In this document: positions 23,152 to 33,634 of the stretch, in pieces
Position numbering within the stretch: the stretch's first letter is position 1
Layout of the letters: each line of letters starts with the position of its first letter
Notes under the pieces: generated by a model
The model's input: the letters and a program-made list of their open reading frames with translations, nothing else
The model's database searches: none
Told to the model about the DNA's origin: nothing
NCBI GenBank assembly: GCA_006503535.1
Contig: QYRS01000005.1
Span: forward strand, 3,472,001-3,536,000
Direction: 5' to 3'
Source of the DNA: Arthrinium phaeospermum
Lineage: Eukaryota > Ascomycota > Sordariomycetes > Amphisphaeriales > Apiosporaceae
DNA: 64,000 nt
Program-made: the position numbers and the translations under genes

Positions 23152-25069
23152 ATGCCTGGCAAAACACCCAATTCGAACGGCAGAAAACCTGTTGAGAACG
23201 GGGTCCAGAAGAACAGCAAGGATGCGCCAACGACAAGTCGGCAGCAAAGGGTAAGCCCGCCGCCAAGAAGGGCGCCAAGGAAGGCGAGGACATGACCGTC
23301 GTCGTCCCTCCCTCCAAGAACACAAAGCAGCTCCGTACCGCCGCCAGCCGATGCCGAGGGCGATGTGTCCATGGAGGACTCCGACAAGACGGAAGAGGAA
23401 CTCGAGGTCAAGGTCGACCCCGTCACCCAGACCATTTCAGGTAAATCCATCCGTCTTTGATAATACTGCCGATATATGGAGCAGTCATTCATGGCTTTGC
23501 CAACCAACCCAGCTATCGCCAATGCTAACATGTATTGCCCCTCGCGTGACAGACATCAAGAGCAATTTTGCCCTTCTCGAGAGCCGTAGCTTTGTTCGAT
23601 GCCCGATTTTCCTAAGAGCCCTGCGCTCCATCTCTTCTCTTCGCAAGCGCCTTAACCCCGATATCCTCGCCCAGGTCATTGCCGAGTCGTACCTCCCACC
23701 TCGCCGTCTGCTCGGTGGCCAAGCAGCTACTGTCCGCCATCGGCCGCGAGAATGTACCGCTCGGTCGCCAGTCCAGTGGTAACGAGATGGAAGTCGACAG
23801 CGAGCCCAAGGCGCAGCCTAAGAACGGCGGCAAGAAGGACAAGGAGAGCAACAAGGAGCTCATCCCGAGGTCGACGTCTTCTGGCCATCTTGGTCCAGGT
23901 CTACATGTTTGACACCAAGCAGTTCCAGCAGGGTGCCAACTTCTCCAAGTACCTTTCAGAGCGCATCCACTCGCTTAACAGGCGAAACTGGATTCCTCTC
24001 TCGGCCAAGGTCTACTTCACTTCTCCCTGTTCTGCGAGCAGACGCCCCAGGCTCCGTCCCCTCAATCTCCGGTCGTTACCCTTCGACCTACATTACTCGC
24101 GGCCCTCCGTACTGCGATACTGCGCAAGGATGTTGATACCCAGGCTTCCGTCATCGTGCTACTTCTCCGAAGCTACCTTCTGACGTCTCATATCTCACAA
24201 GCCGATCTGCTTGTATCACACACCCAATTTCCCGAGAATGCCGCCAACAACCAGGTCGCCCGTTTCCTGTACTACCTGGGCCGCATCCGCGCCATCCAGC
24301 TGCGCTACCGAGGCCCACGAGCACTTGACAGCTGCTACCCGCAAGGCCCCGCGAGCCAGTGTGCGCTCGGCTTCTCTCAGACTGCCACCAAGCTGCTGCT
24401 CGTGGTTGAGTTGCTGATGGGCGATATCCCGCGTGCTACGTTCCGTGCCAACAACATGGAGCAGGCACTGCACCCGTATTTCCTGCTGGTACAAGCTGTG
24501 CGCGTGGGTAACCTGGAGGACTTCGAGACGACGATTGCCGAGCACGCCGACACATTCCGCCGGGATAGCACATACAGCCTGATCCTGCGCTTGCGCAAAA
24601 AAACATCAAAGAATCCGCATGATGAGCTTGAGCTACAGCCGCATTTCCCTCCCGCGATATCTGCATCCGCCTGCATCTCGGTAGCGAGGAGACTGCAGAG
24701 TACATTGTGGCCAAGGCCATCCGCGACGGAGTTATTGAGGCTACACTGGACCGCGAGCGCGGCTTCATGAAGAGCAAGGAGGTTGGCGATGTCTATGCTA
24801 CACGGGAGCCCGGTGAGGCTTTCCACGACCGTATCCGGGCCTGTCTCGCCCTGCACGACGAGAGCGTCAAGGTATGTTCACTGTCTGTGACCATGTCATG
24901 GGATACACTTGCTAACTAGGATGCCAGGCCATGCGTTTCCCCATGAACCAGCACCGTCTCGAGCTTAAGAACGCCCAGGAGGCACGCGAGCGCGAGCGCG
25001 AGATGGCCAAGGATACAAGAAGGCGATCTGGACGAGGACGACCTGGGCGGCGACTTTGATGGCATGTAG
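23152..25069 (+). CDS. RPN3: 26S proteasome lid subunit Rpn3, frame broken many times
   Basis: Rpn3 (PSMD3/S3) is a PCI-domain subunit of the 19S regulatory lid. The peptide is recognisable along the whole length but jumps between frames: MPGKTPNSNGRKP at the start; DKSAAKGKPAAKKGAKEGED; then an intron 23441-23552; LRALRSISSLRKRLNPDILA; LAILVQVYMFDTKQFQQGAN; a long clean block 24021-24305 (RKDVDTQASVIVLLLRSYLL, FPENAANNQVARFLYYLGRI); the PCI region (ICIRLHLGSEETAEYIVAKA); an intron 24872-24927; and the conserved end AMRFPMNQHRLELKNAQEAR with the acidic tail ending DFDGM. At least ten single-base indels are needed, near 23230, 23346, 23585, 23609, 23700, 23868, 23881, 23980, 24305, 24350, 24600, 24650 and 25015. 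Codons between shifts are normal. Because the gene is essential elsewhere, consensus errors are more likely than true decay. Confidence 0.85.
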
Positions 25070-25584
25070 ACTATTACAACAACACACATAACCACGACCT
25101 TGTACTCTTTCCTGGGGGGCATGGAAGAGGGGGGCTCTCGGCGTCGCTTTTCGGCAGCTTTTATGGTTGCACTGATGTTTCTCGGGGACGAACCTCGGAG
25201 GAACTTTGTCAACCGGAGGAAGAAGCCCATCAAATACATGTAATGCATACCAGTTCTGATCAGATGTTAAGATATTCCGTTTTTTGGTGAAGTTTATGCG
25301 TGCGGTTTGGGGTTGACGGGGTCATTGCCAGGGTCTTACCATTTCCTCCTGGCCGCTTGAACGGTGAGCTTGTATGGTTGCATGCCTCACTAACAGCTAT
25401 CGATGGAAGTACTGGGCTTGGGGGCCAGTCTGTCGCGGACTCTCCACCAGGCTCTGGGAACGTAGACCCGGGAACCACATTGGAATGGAGCTATTCAAGG
25501 GCTCTTTATTTCCAACGGCCAACAACAGCTGTCGCTCAACATATCTTTAGTTATCCTTGAGGGTGGCTCTCTTGATGCTCCATC
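25070..25584. other. Intergenic, 0.5 kb
   Basis: RPN3 3' region. No gene, RNA or repeat of merit is visible. Confidence 0.35.
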
Positions 25585-26880
25585 ATGAGACGAGCGAGGT
25601 TATTTGTTGCCGGGTCTTCCCTCTCGACTTTGTTCGGTTGCTTGCCCCGGTATCAATCATGTGGCTTGCTCTACCTGGACCAAGGCGAAAACGACAAGGT
25701 ATCCTTCATATCTATTGATCAGCTACGTTCCCTTGTTTTCTTCCCCGTGGTGGCAAATGTCAGCCTCGTCTTGCCCTGGCTGTTGTACCCGGAGAGCAGA
25801 GGGGCTTGCAGAGCACTTCCACTCGCAGCCTCCTGAGAAACGAAGGCCAGTTCGTCTTCCCCAACGGAGATCAATACGTTTGTAGGAGGAGACCAATTCG
25901 CAGAGCCGACGGTCTGTTCTCCAAAGAGCCTGCTATCGCCATCCGATGGAGTCTATGTTGAAACACTGATATTGATATGATCGCAAACGGCCCAGGTAAG
26001 TTGACATCGATGCAAAGAGCAGTAATGCTATCCTAACCCTTTACCAGCTTGCCGTTTACCATCTTCTTCCATCTTCAACACCTCCGGAGACGGTTTCGTC
26101 GATCATTTGGGCCAGGCAACACCACATGAACAATGTCGGTTCGCCCATATTGACCACTCCGGAAGGTTGGGTACTCTGTCAATTCCGGCTCCAGACTGGT
26201 CGGTATCTCAATCTTTCCAAGGCAGCGCCGTCATGAGAGACCTCAGCCGAGAATGATGGGCGACTCATGAGACCGATTTCAGTCGGGAGAACAATGGTAA
26301 GCTTGCGAACAGCGATTTCCGTTTTGATGCAACTCAGAATCTCGACTCGCGCTTTCGTTTCCACCATCATCACCGCCGGATAATTTCAGTCACTGTCTCC
26401 CAGCGTGAATGTGATAGAACCTGGTTTATCGTAGGTGTAGACGCCGGTCCGGCTTCGTCATCTCCGCTACCAAACCGCCGCCTCCTCGCCTATTTCGCTC
26501 CCTCAGCACGCGAACTGGGACATGGGCTCATCCCCCAGGATCTCCTGGCCTTACGCCGCTGTCTGTCTCATCGCATGGCAGCTCCTCGTCGCCATTTCAG
26601 TCACTGTCTCCCAGCGTGAATGTGATAGAACCTGGTTTATCGTAGGTGTAGACGCCGGTCCGGCTTCGTCATCTCCGCTACCAAAACCGCCGCCTCCTCG
26701 CCTATTTCGCTCCCTCAGCACGCGAACTGGGACATGGGCTCATCCCCAGGATCTCCTGGCCTTACGCCGCTGTCTGTCTCATCGCATGGCAGCTCCTCGT
26801 CGCCAAGGTGTCGCAGTAGCCCTTCCCCAGGCGGTATGCCCTGCTTGGCGGCCTCCTGCGGCTGGGTTTCTAATGTGAGG
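25585..26880 (+). pseudogene. Probable broken gene of unknown function with internal duplication
   Basis: No frame is open along this interval, yet coding-like pieces and two good introns are present on the plus strand. An intron at about 25995-26047 (GTAAGT, TCCTAACC branch point, TTACCAG) leads into an exon reading AVYHLLPSSTPPETVSSIIW, then HHMNNVGSPILTTPEGWVLC, then RLQTGRYLNLSKA. A second probable intron (GTAAGC at about 26299 to TTTCAG at 26389) leads into TVSQRECDRTWFIVGVDAGP. In-frame stops and shifts separate the pieces, and the last exon lies inside a 211-bp direct duplication. No known domain is recognised. It could be a decayed gene or an intact gene damaged by sequence errors. 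Confidence 0.38.
26383..26804. repeat. 211-bp direct tandem duplication
   Basis: Copy 1 covers 26383-26593 and copy 2 26594-26804. They match base for base except for two length differences in homopolymers (CCAAACC versus CCAAAACC, and CATCCCCCAGG versus CATCCCCAGG). The unit includes the presumed 3' splice site TTTCAG and the following exon of the broken gene. Copies that differ only in homopolymer length suggest either a very recent duplication or an assembly artefact. Confidence 0.93.
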
Positions 26881-27907
26881 AGTTCGCCATCCCCAAGAGC
26901 AGCCCATATGCTCTGTCGAATGCAACAAGTGAACAGAACAGAACATATTACAAGGTTCAGCATCGAAATTGTGGACACTACGAGGATGTGCTGTAAGGGC
27001 TTCTTACTAGTTGATATGAGAATGTCCGACGTTTTGGTCATATTTTCATCGGCGTATACTGGAGTTGGGTGCCACAAGTGATTCAGGGCGAAATATGCGA
27101 GTCAACTATACACTGATCAAGTCCAACATTCATATGTCGATGTCGACATTGGATGGGCGCCTCTCACCAGGCAACTGGTTCATGCCAAGTAGGCTGTATC
27201 CCTATTTCTCAGGAGTAAACACTGACGTATGTTTTCGTACGAAGGAGAGAGAAGCCATCTGAGTTATGAACATTCGAAGAGGTCTCGCATCACTCGATCA
27301 AACCGGTGTATGGCATGGTCTTGTAACAATGTATTTATAGTTACCGTAGTCGTCCTCTTGGTGAGCTATTCATCCTAGTGATATATCTAGTGCATGCGAC
27401 CACGTTTTCCAAGGCCTCATTGCGCTATTGCGTGGTCCATACTCTAAATTTGGCTTCCCATATTGTAAAAGGTCTTCCTTGTTTGTAATTCCAAAGAGAT
27501 AAGATTTACTCAGGGCCATGACATTTGACCTCTGAGAGACGTCGTCCTTAAACGTCGACAACGACGGGGCGCGTCGGTCTCTTTACTCGACTCAGGGCCA
27601 GGACGCAGCAGCGACGAAAGATATGCAGGACCAGGCGAACCGGCTCAAGATGCCCGAGGGCACAACAAGCAGATCTTCAAGCGACGCTGGCTTGGGTACA
27701 TGTACCAATTCGTGCATGATACTGCGGGCGGGCGCCTTGGGCTAGACGTGCTTGCAGGTGCGGTGCCAGACTCACACGGTCAATGTCGGGATTGATTGTG
27801 TACCAGTGTGTTTGGAAAGTTTCAATTTTCTGACATTGGGATGTAGCAATATAGGTGCGTATAGTACAACCCTCTTTCAACAAACAACATCCTCTGGGAC
27901 TTCCGAG
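26881..27907. other. Intergenic, 1 kb, up to tRNA-Asp
   Basis: Short frames on both strands without domains. A plus-strand patch near 27.55-27.70 kb looks faintly coding (DQANRLKMPEG) but is too short to call. No repeat recognised. Confidence 0.3.
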
Positions 27908-28010
27908 TCTTTGGTAGTATAGTGGTCAGTATGCGAGCTTGTCATTTCGGTTCCCCCCGGGAACTTGATAGGATTCGCTCGAGACCGGGGTTCAATTCCC
28001 CGCCAGAGAG
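27908..28010 (+). tRNA. tRNA-Asp (GTC) with a 31-nt intron
   Basis: The acceptor stem TCTTTGG (27908-27914) pairs with CCAGAGA (28003-28009), followed by discriminator G (28010). The D arm (GTAT..GTAT around AGTGGTCA) matches the unusual pairing of eukaryotic tRNA-Asp. Anticodon stem CGAGC pairs with GCTCG (27977-27981). The loop TTGTCA..C carries anticodon GTC at 27941-27943. The intron, about 27945-27975, begins one base after the anticodon as in nuclear tRNAs. The T arm is CGGGG-TTCAATT-CCCCG. Mature length is 72 nt before CCA addition. The D and T arms carry the internal A and B boxes. Confidence 0.95.
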
Positions 28011-28020
28011 TTCCTTTTTG
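28011..28020 (+). terminator. Pol III terminator of tRNA-Asp
   Basis: A run of five T residues at 28015-28019 starts four bases after the discriminator base, the expected RNA polymerase III stop signal. Confidence 0.8.
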
Positions 28021-29027
28021 CCCTTTTCGAGCCTTTTGTAGCCCATTTATTGACTCAGTTTTGCATTTGCCGCGGTCCTGATATTTTTCTTGGACTTAAA
28101 TTCATTTATTTCGCGACGCATTCCTCGTTGATTTCCTGGAAGCGGAGGGATTGGATTGGTCTAGCTACCTAGCTACAATGATGGTGGGGTCCCTTCACCG
28201 AGAACAAGAGCGACGGTTGCCGCATTGGTGGGGATACTGGCAGCGTTAAGAGCGACGGCTTCGAGAGGCTGGTAGGGGAGGGGGACAGGGTGCAAGAAGA
28301 AGACTACGGCGCCGGATCTCCCGGGACCCCCGCCGACGGCAAGATCTCACGGCGGGGAGAAACGCGAAGCGATATAAGGAGAACTCGGTCTACAAGCTGC
28401 CCAAGAATGCCGTATGTAGTCAACGAGGCTCTACTTCCCCAAGTATCGGCTCGTTGAAGGACATCCTACGAACGCCCGGGCGCATTGGGTGACAGGGGCG
28501 ACGAATGGTCCCCCTCAAGCACCTCGAGCACGGCATCCTGCTAGCCTGTGTCGACACCCCCATCTACAAGCTCTGGCGTGAGACTGACGACGGGACCCAG
28601 AAGGAGACCCAGACCTGCCTCCTAGACGCTACGCAGGTGCGCGAGGATGAGCGCAACCATGTTTACATCTCACCAAAGACTTACATACCATATTTCTAGA
28701 CCACGAGAAGCCAAAGTTGGCGTAGACGTGTGCACGCAGCTCTAGTTGTACTCTCAACATGCCAAGTCAGGGGCCACAGGGTCTCCAGGGTCAAATGATC
28801 AAGGGGACGAGGATCGAAGATAACGTGTCGTATAGCATTTCTGTACACTCCATTTCGCCTGGAAGCCAACTAAAAAGAGCAGTGCAATGTCAAAACATGA
28901 AACGGGTATTGAGCCCATCGAATTGTACATAGACAACCATAAAACAAGAAGAACCTTTGAACGCCGAGCCATGCAAAGCATACCTGTCAACCCGTGTGAA
29001 CCCTAACTCCTTACAGCCTACAGGAGC
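28021..29027. other. Intergenic, 1 kb, possible gene remnant
   Basis: A plus-strand stretch at 28.37-28.70 kb reads partly coding-like in shifting frames (NSVYKLPKNAV, then VPLKHLEHGILLACVDTPIY to a stop at 28699). No domain is recognised and no start or splice sites fit, so I do not call a gene. The rest holds the 3' region of NOP56. Confidence 0.3.
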
Positions 29028-30863
29028 TTAAGCCATCGAGACGTCGGATTGTCTCTTCTTCTTCTTCTTCTTTTTCTCGCCGTCCACCGCCTCGGGCTCC
29101 TCGACCGCCGCTTCGCTCTTGCGCTTCTTGTCCTTCTTTTCTTTCTTCTCCTTCTTCTCCTTCTTCTTCTTGTCCTTGGACTTCTTCTCGTTGGCGCCGG
29201 CCTCCTCGGGGATGGGGGCATCCATCATTTCCGTGTCGATAGCCATGCTCTCGCCGCTGCCCAGGATGTCGGCCATAGCCTGATCCTACGAGGAGTTAGT
29301 ACAAAGCAGTCTAGTACGGGAGCTGTAAAGTTGACTTACCATAACCTCGGCGTTCTTCTGGGGCTTCTTGCCGGTGCGTAGAACTCCAGGCGGTCCTCAA
29401 CCTGCTGGCGCAGCACCTCACCGAACTTGGTGGAGGGGTTCTCAGAGAAGTTGTCGATTCTGCTGGCAATACTGTTGTTGGCGAGGTAGCGGGAGATGCG
29501 GCCCTTGTCCTTGGGGGCAGCCTTTCCGATATGTGCTGTGGTACTGTGGGGAGAGTGTTAGTCTCACACCGGGAGAGGCAGTTCAGAACGTGGCTTGGCT
29601 TACGATCAATCCGAACTTGGGTGTTAGACTTGGTCTTGAGAGCGCGGAACAGCGCTTCTCGGCACCAAGAATCTGCAGGGTGGAGGCAGGGTACTTGGCC
29701 AAGTTGGTCAAAGATCCCGACTTCTGGATAAGTCTGGCAGCCACAACGTCACCCAGCAGAGCAGCCAGGTTGGGTGCGACGGTGTTCATCTTCTCGCCTG
29801 TGCGAAGTTGGGGTTAGTCACGAGGCCATCCGGCATGAAACAGACAAGGCAGGCTTACTCAAATACAGGAAAAGAGTGCGGCGGTACTCCGACAGCTTGA
29901 CGACCTTCTCGGCAAAGGTCGAGACGTTCTCCATGTCGGTAGCGCTGATGTCGCGACCCATGGAGATCTTGGCCTGTTGATAATCTCGTTGGCCTTCTCG
30001 TCATCATCCTCGACGAGGGCAGCAACCTCGTGCAGCTTGTCTTCGGTCAGGGTAGACTTGTTGCCAATGTAAAGCGCGAGCTTGGCGAAGGTGATGTTGT
30101 CGCTAACGATGGCGTACAGTTCGGGGAAGTGCCAGCCGTACCATTCGCGGACCTTCTGGGAGAACAAGTTCAAGGACTGGAGAGCTAAAGTCAGCGATGC
30201 TAGTTACAAACAGCGACGTCCAAGTCGCGTGGGCTCGCGCAGTTGCTTAATGGGTGGGGCGGCATTCTGCCCACAACAATGCGCCGCGCAGGGAGCACGA
30301 GTAACTCACCTTATCAATGTTGTCAAGGGTGGCAATGGCCTTGATGATGTGGTTGTCGGAAGAGTGGACGTTGAACTTGACCTTGGAACGCGAGTACGCG
30401 TGACCAAGACCCAGCTGCGCCTTCTGCTCATCGCCCTCCTCGAGGCCCTTGAGCAGCTTGTGGGCGTGAAGACGGACGCCTCGGAGCAGGTCGGCGGCGA
30501 CATCGCTAGTGTCGCCAGTCTCGCACTCGACACCGGGAAGACGGCCTTGATGCTACCGGCCAAGTTCTTGTCGGCGAGGCCAATGACGATCTTGCTTCTT
30601 GGAGTTGGGAAGGTTCATCTCGAGGGGGACTTGAGGTAGTCGGTCATGATACCTTCGGAGACTGTTGACGTTCTCGAGGGCGTCGGCGGCGTTCCTCCAG
30701 GGCGCGAAGGCCTGGACCTGGACCATCTTGCCGAACTTGGCGAGGTCGGTCTGGGCAGCCTGGACTTCTTGAGGTGCAGACCAACAGTGTCCTGCTGGTG
30801 CACAACCTTGAAGAGGGCATAGCCCAGGGCACTTTCGTGCAGGAGGTAATCGATCTTGGTCAT
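29028..30863 (-). CDS. NOP56/SIK1: Box C/D snoRNP core protein Nop56, frame broken many times
   Basis: Nop56 (yeast Sik1) is a nucleolar scaffold of box C/D snoRNPs, working with Nop58, fibrillarin and Snu13 in 2'-O-methylation of rRNA. The peptide starts [20 protein letters not shown] and continues [20 protein letters not shown] (NOP5NT domain); the central part includes [20 protein letters not shown] (NOSIC/Nop region), [17 protein letters not shown] and [20 protein letters not shown], followed by [14 protein letters not shown]. The last exon holds the lysine-rich KKE/D tail ([16 protein letters not shown]) and ends SDVSMA. Introns with good splice sites lie at about 29286-29339 and 30185-30310, among others. 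At least six one- or two-base indels interrupt the frame, for example near 29378, 29650, 29980, 30590, 30655 and 30770. The ATG at 30861-30863 matches the family start. Confidence 0.87.
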
Positions 30864-31696
30864 CGTGAGAGAGTCCTGTCGCGTAGTCGGCCAATTGGGC
30901 GCGTGGGAATGTACAATTGGGTGTTGTCGTGCTGGAAGGAGGAAGGCAAGCTCGACTTCAAGATGCTGCTGCACTTCATTTTTTCCGGCTCGGCTCTGCT
31001 CCAAAAAATTTGAGATTCGAGAGCTCCCACCAAAAGATATGAGCCTGCGAATTGAATGGTGCATTTCAGATAGCACGGAGGCTAAGATGATCGCCGATAA
31101 TGGGCCTAAGGATTTTTTTTTTTTCTTATCGTTCACCTATCTGCTATCAGAGGTGGCTATGGCTAGGGGGCTTGACTGTGGCGCGAGCAGACCTTATGCG
31201 CCAAACAGAACCAGCAGGCTTCTGAGCAGACAAGCGGATGGCCAGCAAGTTCCAATTGCTGATTCCACACCTCATCCGCGGTGCACTTCAATTTTTAAGT
31301 CACAGCAGACCTACTGTCAGAGCCTCCAAATGACCCCTGAACAGGGAACAGTCTAGCACCGTTTGATCTGTTTCCCGGGCAGACCTACTGTCAGAGCTCC
31401 AAATGACCCCTGAACTCAGAATGGTAGAACCAAGCCCATTCCCTGCTCGTGCGACATCATTACTTAAGATCATATCGTAATACAAGAAATTACTAGTAGT
31501 CTTCTAGAAATGAAAACAGTTACACGAAACATGTGTATATTTGTTCTTCATGAAAAGCTGATACGTCGCTGTTAATTGAGCGGCAAACTCAGTACGCCAA
31601 GAACAACCTCAGCCAGGAGTGCCCATACCAGATGCTGGGCGTCATCTCGTGATACTACGTCTCAATAAATGTTGTATGCTTATGGACTTGTTGGCA
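30864..31696. other. Intergenic, 0.8 kb
   Basis: NOP56 upstream region. It includes a 12-nt T run near 31110-31121 and the pair of short direct repeats at 31305-31415 (separate entry). No gene is supported. Confidence 0.35.
31305..31415. repeat. 38-bp direct repeats flanking a hairpin
   Basis: Two copies of a 38-bp sequence starting GCAGACCTACTGTCAGAG lie at 31305-31342 and 31379-31415 and differ by a single C. The 36-bp spacer contains an imperfect inverted repeat, GGGAACAG and CTGTTTCCC, able to form a short stem. This could be a small element remnant or a local duplication. Confidence 0.8.
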
Positions 31697-31882
31697 CTAT
31701 CCACATATGGGCTTCTTCGTTCGGCGTTTGTCCACCCACTGTTCCTCGAAGTCTGGGATCTTCTTGGGCACCGAGAGGTGGGTCCAGCCATCGTCAACCG
31801 TCTTGGTTCGGACCTTGACGCATTCTTCGGCCTGTCGGGTGTTGTACCCGAGCATACTCCAGAATATATCGAACCAAGCCAT
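31697..31882 (-). CDS. Small orphan protein, 61 residues
   Basis: A short frame starting MAWFDIFWSMLGYN and ending TKKPICG. The ATG has a favourable context (CAATGG on the coding strand) and a consensus TATAAATA box sits 139 bp upstream. The peptide is amphipathic at the N-terminus and basic at the C-terminus. No family is recognised; a spliced longer gene is possible. The opposite strand is also open, so coding status is uncertain. Confidence 0.38.
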   Translation of the reverse strand: MAWFDIFWSMLGYNTRQAEECVKVRTKTVDDGWTHLSVPKKIPDFEEQWVDKRRTKKPICG

Positions 31883-32020
31883 TGTCGAATAAGCTGAGCG
31901 ATGTGTGTCGAGTGGGGAGTTGTTGCGTCTTTGATTGGTGTTTAAGACAGTGGAGATCGTGAGCAGTAGGGTCTTACGGGGTAAGCGGGAAGGGCCGGCC
32001 GTGGCATATTCTCGGGTAGG

Positions 32021-32028
32021 TATTTATA
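32021..32028 (-). promoter_or_regulatory. TATA box upstream of the 61-residue ORF
   Basis: TATAAATA on the minus strand, 139 bp before the ATG at 31882. Spacing suits a short 5' leader. Confidence 0.4.
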
Positions 32029-33634
32029 GCTCCCGTTGAGGTATGACGCAGTGCGAATCAAAAAGTGCGCCCATGATTTGAGTGTCCATCACGCATTCCC
32101 TTACTAGGATCCCAGTGACTGAACCTGTCAGCCCGTTGAGTACATGACCAGAGGCCTAACCAGCAACTACAGGCTATTGCCGAGCAAGGAACTGGCTGTT
32201 ATCCTGGGTTCATATTGCTCCTATCTGTTGAAAAAACGTAATTCATAGTAATGGAAGATATCTGTTCACAGCGTCTGGCCAGCGGCTGACTAGTTGGCAA
32301 ATGCAATATCATGTGGATTGGATATCGCTCATGATCGAGATGGCCTCAAGCCAGTCATGATCACAGCTTGACTCACTCGACATTGCATCTGGGCGAAGCG
32401 CTCGAGGACGTGCTTCTGGAGCGGAGGGAGGATGAAGAGAATAGACCATAACTCTTTCAGATCTAGATGCGTGACTCCCCAAATAGCAGCTGTCAAGCAA
32501 ACGAAACGAGGCAAACCGGAGCGACATGTGTTTACCTAAGCGTCGCTCGTACCAAGTCTGGTTGAGGACTCTCTTCCTACACTTACAATACACATACTTG
32601 CTATTGCTGAGAGCCTCGAGGTCGACCTCCAAGCTACACTACGCACATGACTTATGTCCGGTTCTTGATGCACTTGGTATCGTGGGCATGGATCAAAATG
32701 CGGAATGAAGTTTCTCATGCCGGAGCAATCAATAGAGGAATTGAACGCTGGCCAACACGCGATTCTGGCCTGCCAAATAATCATCCACATTCTCGGCTAC
32801 CTTATCATCGCAGGTAACCTCATTTCTGCCCAAAAGTTTGCTATATTTGATGCTTGCTTTGAAGTTTGCTGTGGCGGTTAAGTCGGCGAATCACACTGCA
32901 TTCCAAGCATGAGGGGGAAGCAGGGGGGAATGGAGACAGGGGGCAGCTCCCACCCTACATCACTGGTACACAGGTGCAAAGATTTCAGTCGTAATCCGTA
33001 GCGCGGCAATGGTCAAGGCGGCCTGTAAGGATATCATGCACAGAAGGTCCTACCGCCAACACTCGACTCTTATTTGAATCCATCTTGTGTTATCAATAGC
33101 AGTGATGAACTCCAGGACTCTTGCTCATGACTATCTGTACAGGCTGTCGTGCGTAAGGTACTTCGTTCTAGATCAAGGTCTTGTTGAATTAGTGCAGTAT
33201 CAAACTTGAGCTCGAAGTCTATCGTCGCCAACGATATTGCGTTCCAGAGTCAGCAAACGCCCACAATTTTCCAACGCTATCATCGCGTTGACGGAGTCAG
33301 TGGGCCCTACTGGAATATTTACTGAATATCAGTCAACTTCAGTCTGCTACCTTGCCGTGGCCATATGACCATGACTTCCCCAACAAACCTTCAATCTTCT
33401 CACAAGCAATGTGTTTTCCTTTGCTGTTATGATCTAAGCATGTAGCGCAAGTGACGCAAACTTTGAGCAGTTGTTCTTTATTCATGTCTTCCAAAAACTG
33501 CATTCGATAGATTCCAGTAAAAGGTATTGGGAAACTGCCAGAACACTGAAAGCCTGGATGATGTATATATTTGAGACGATGTGTCCCACAGGCTATCTTA
33601 AACGCTTCAGTCCAATTCACTCTTGAACAACAAT
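32029..33634. other. Intergenic, 1.6 kb, with a possible coding fragment
   Basis: A minus-strand frame at 32329-32514 has a coding-like hydrophobic peptide (ELWSILFILPPLQKHVLERF) extended in the same frame upstream past a stop. It may be a remnant of a gene, but no start, domain or partner exons are convincing. The rest shows nothing. Confidence 0.3.

Noticed and set aside
23152..25069. Repeat-induced point mutation as the cause of the broken RPN3
   Set aside because: The process makes C-to-T changes, whereas RPN3 is broken by insertions and deletions with normal codons between them.
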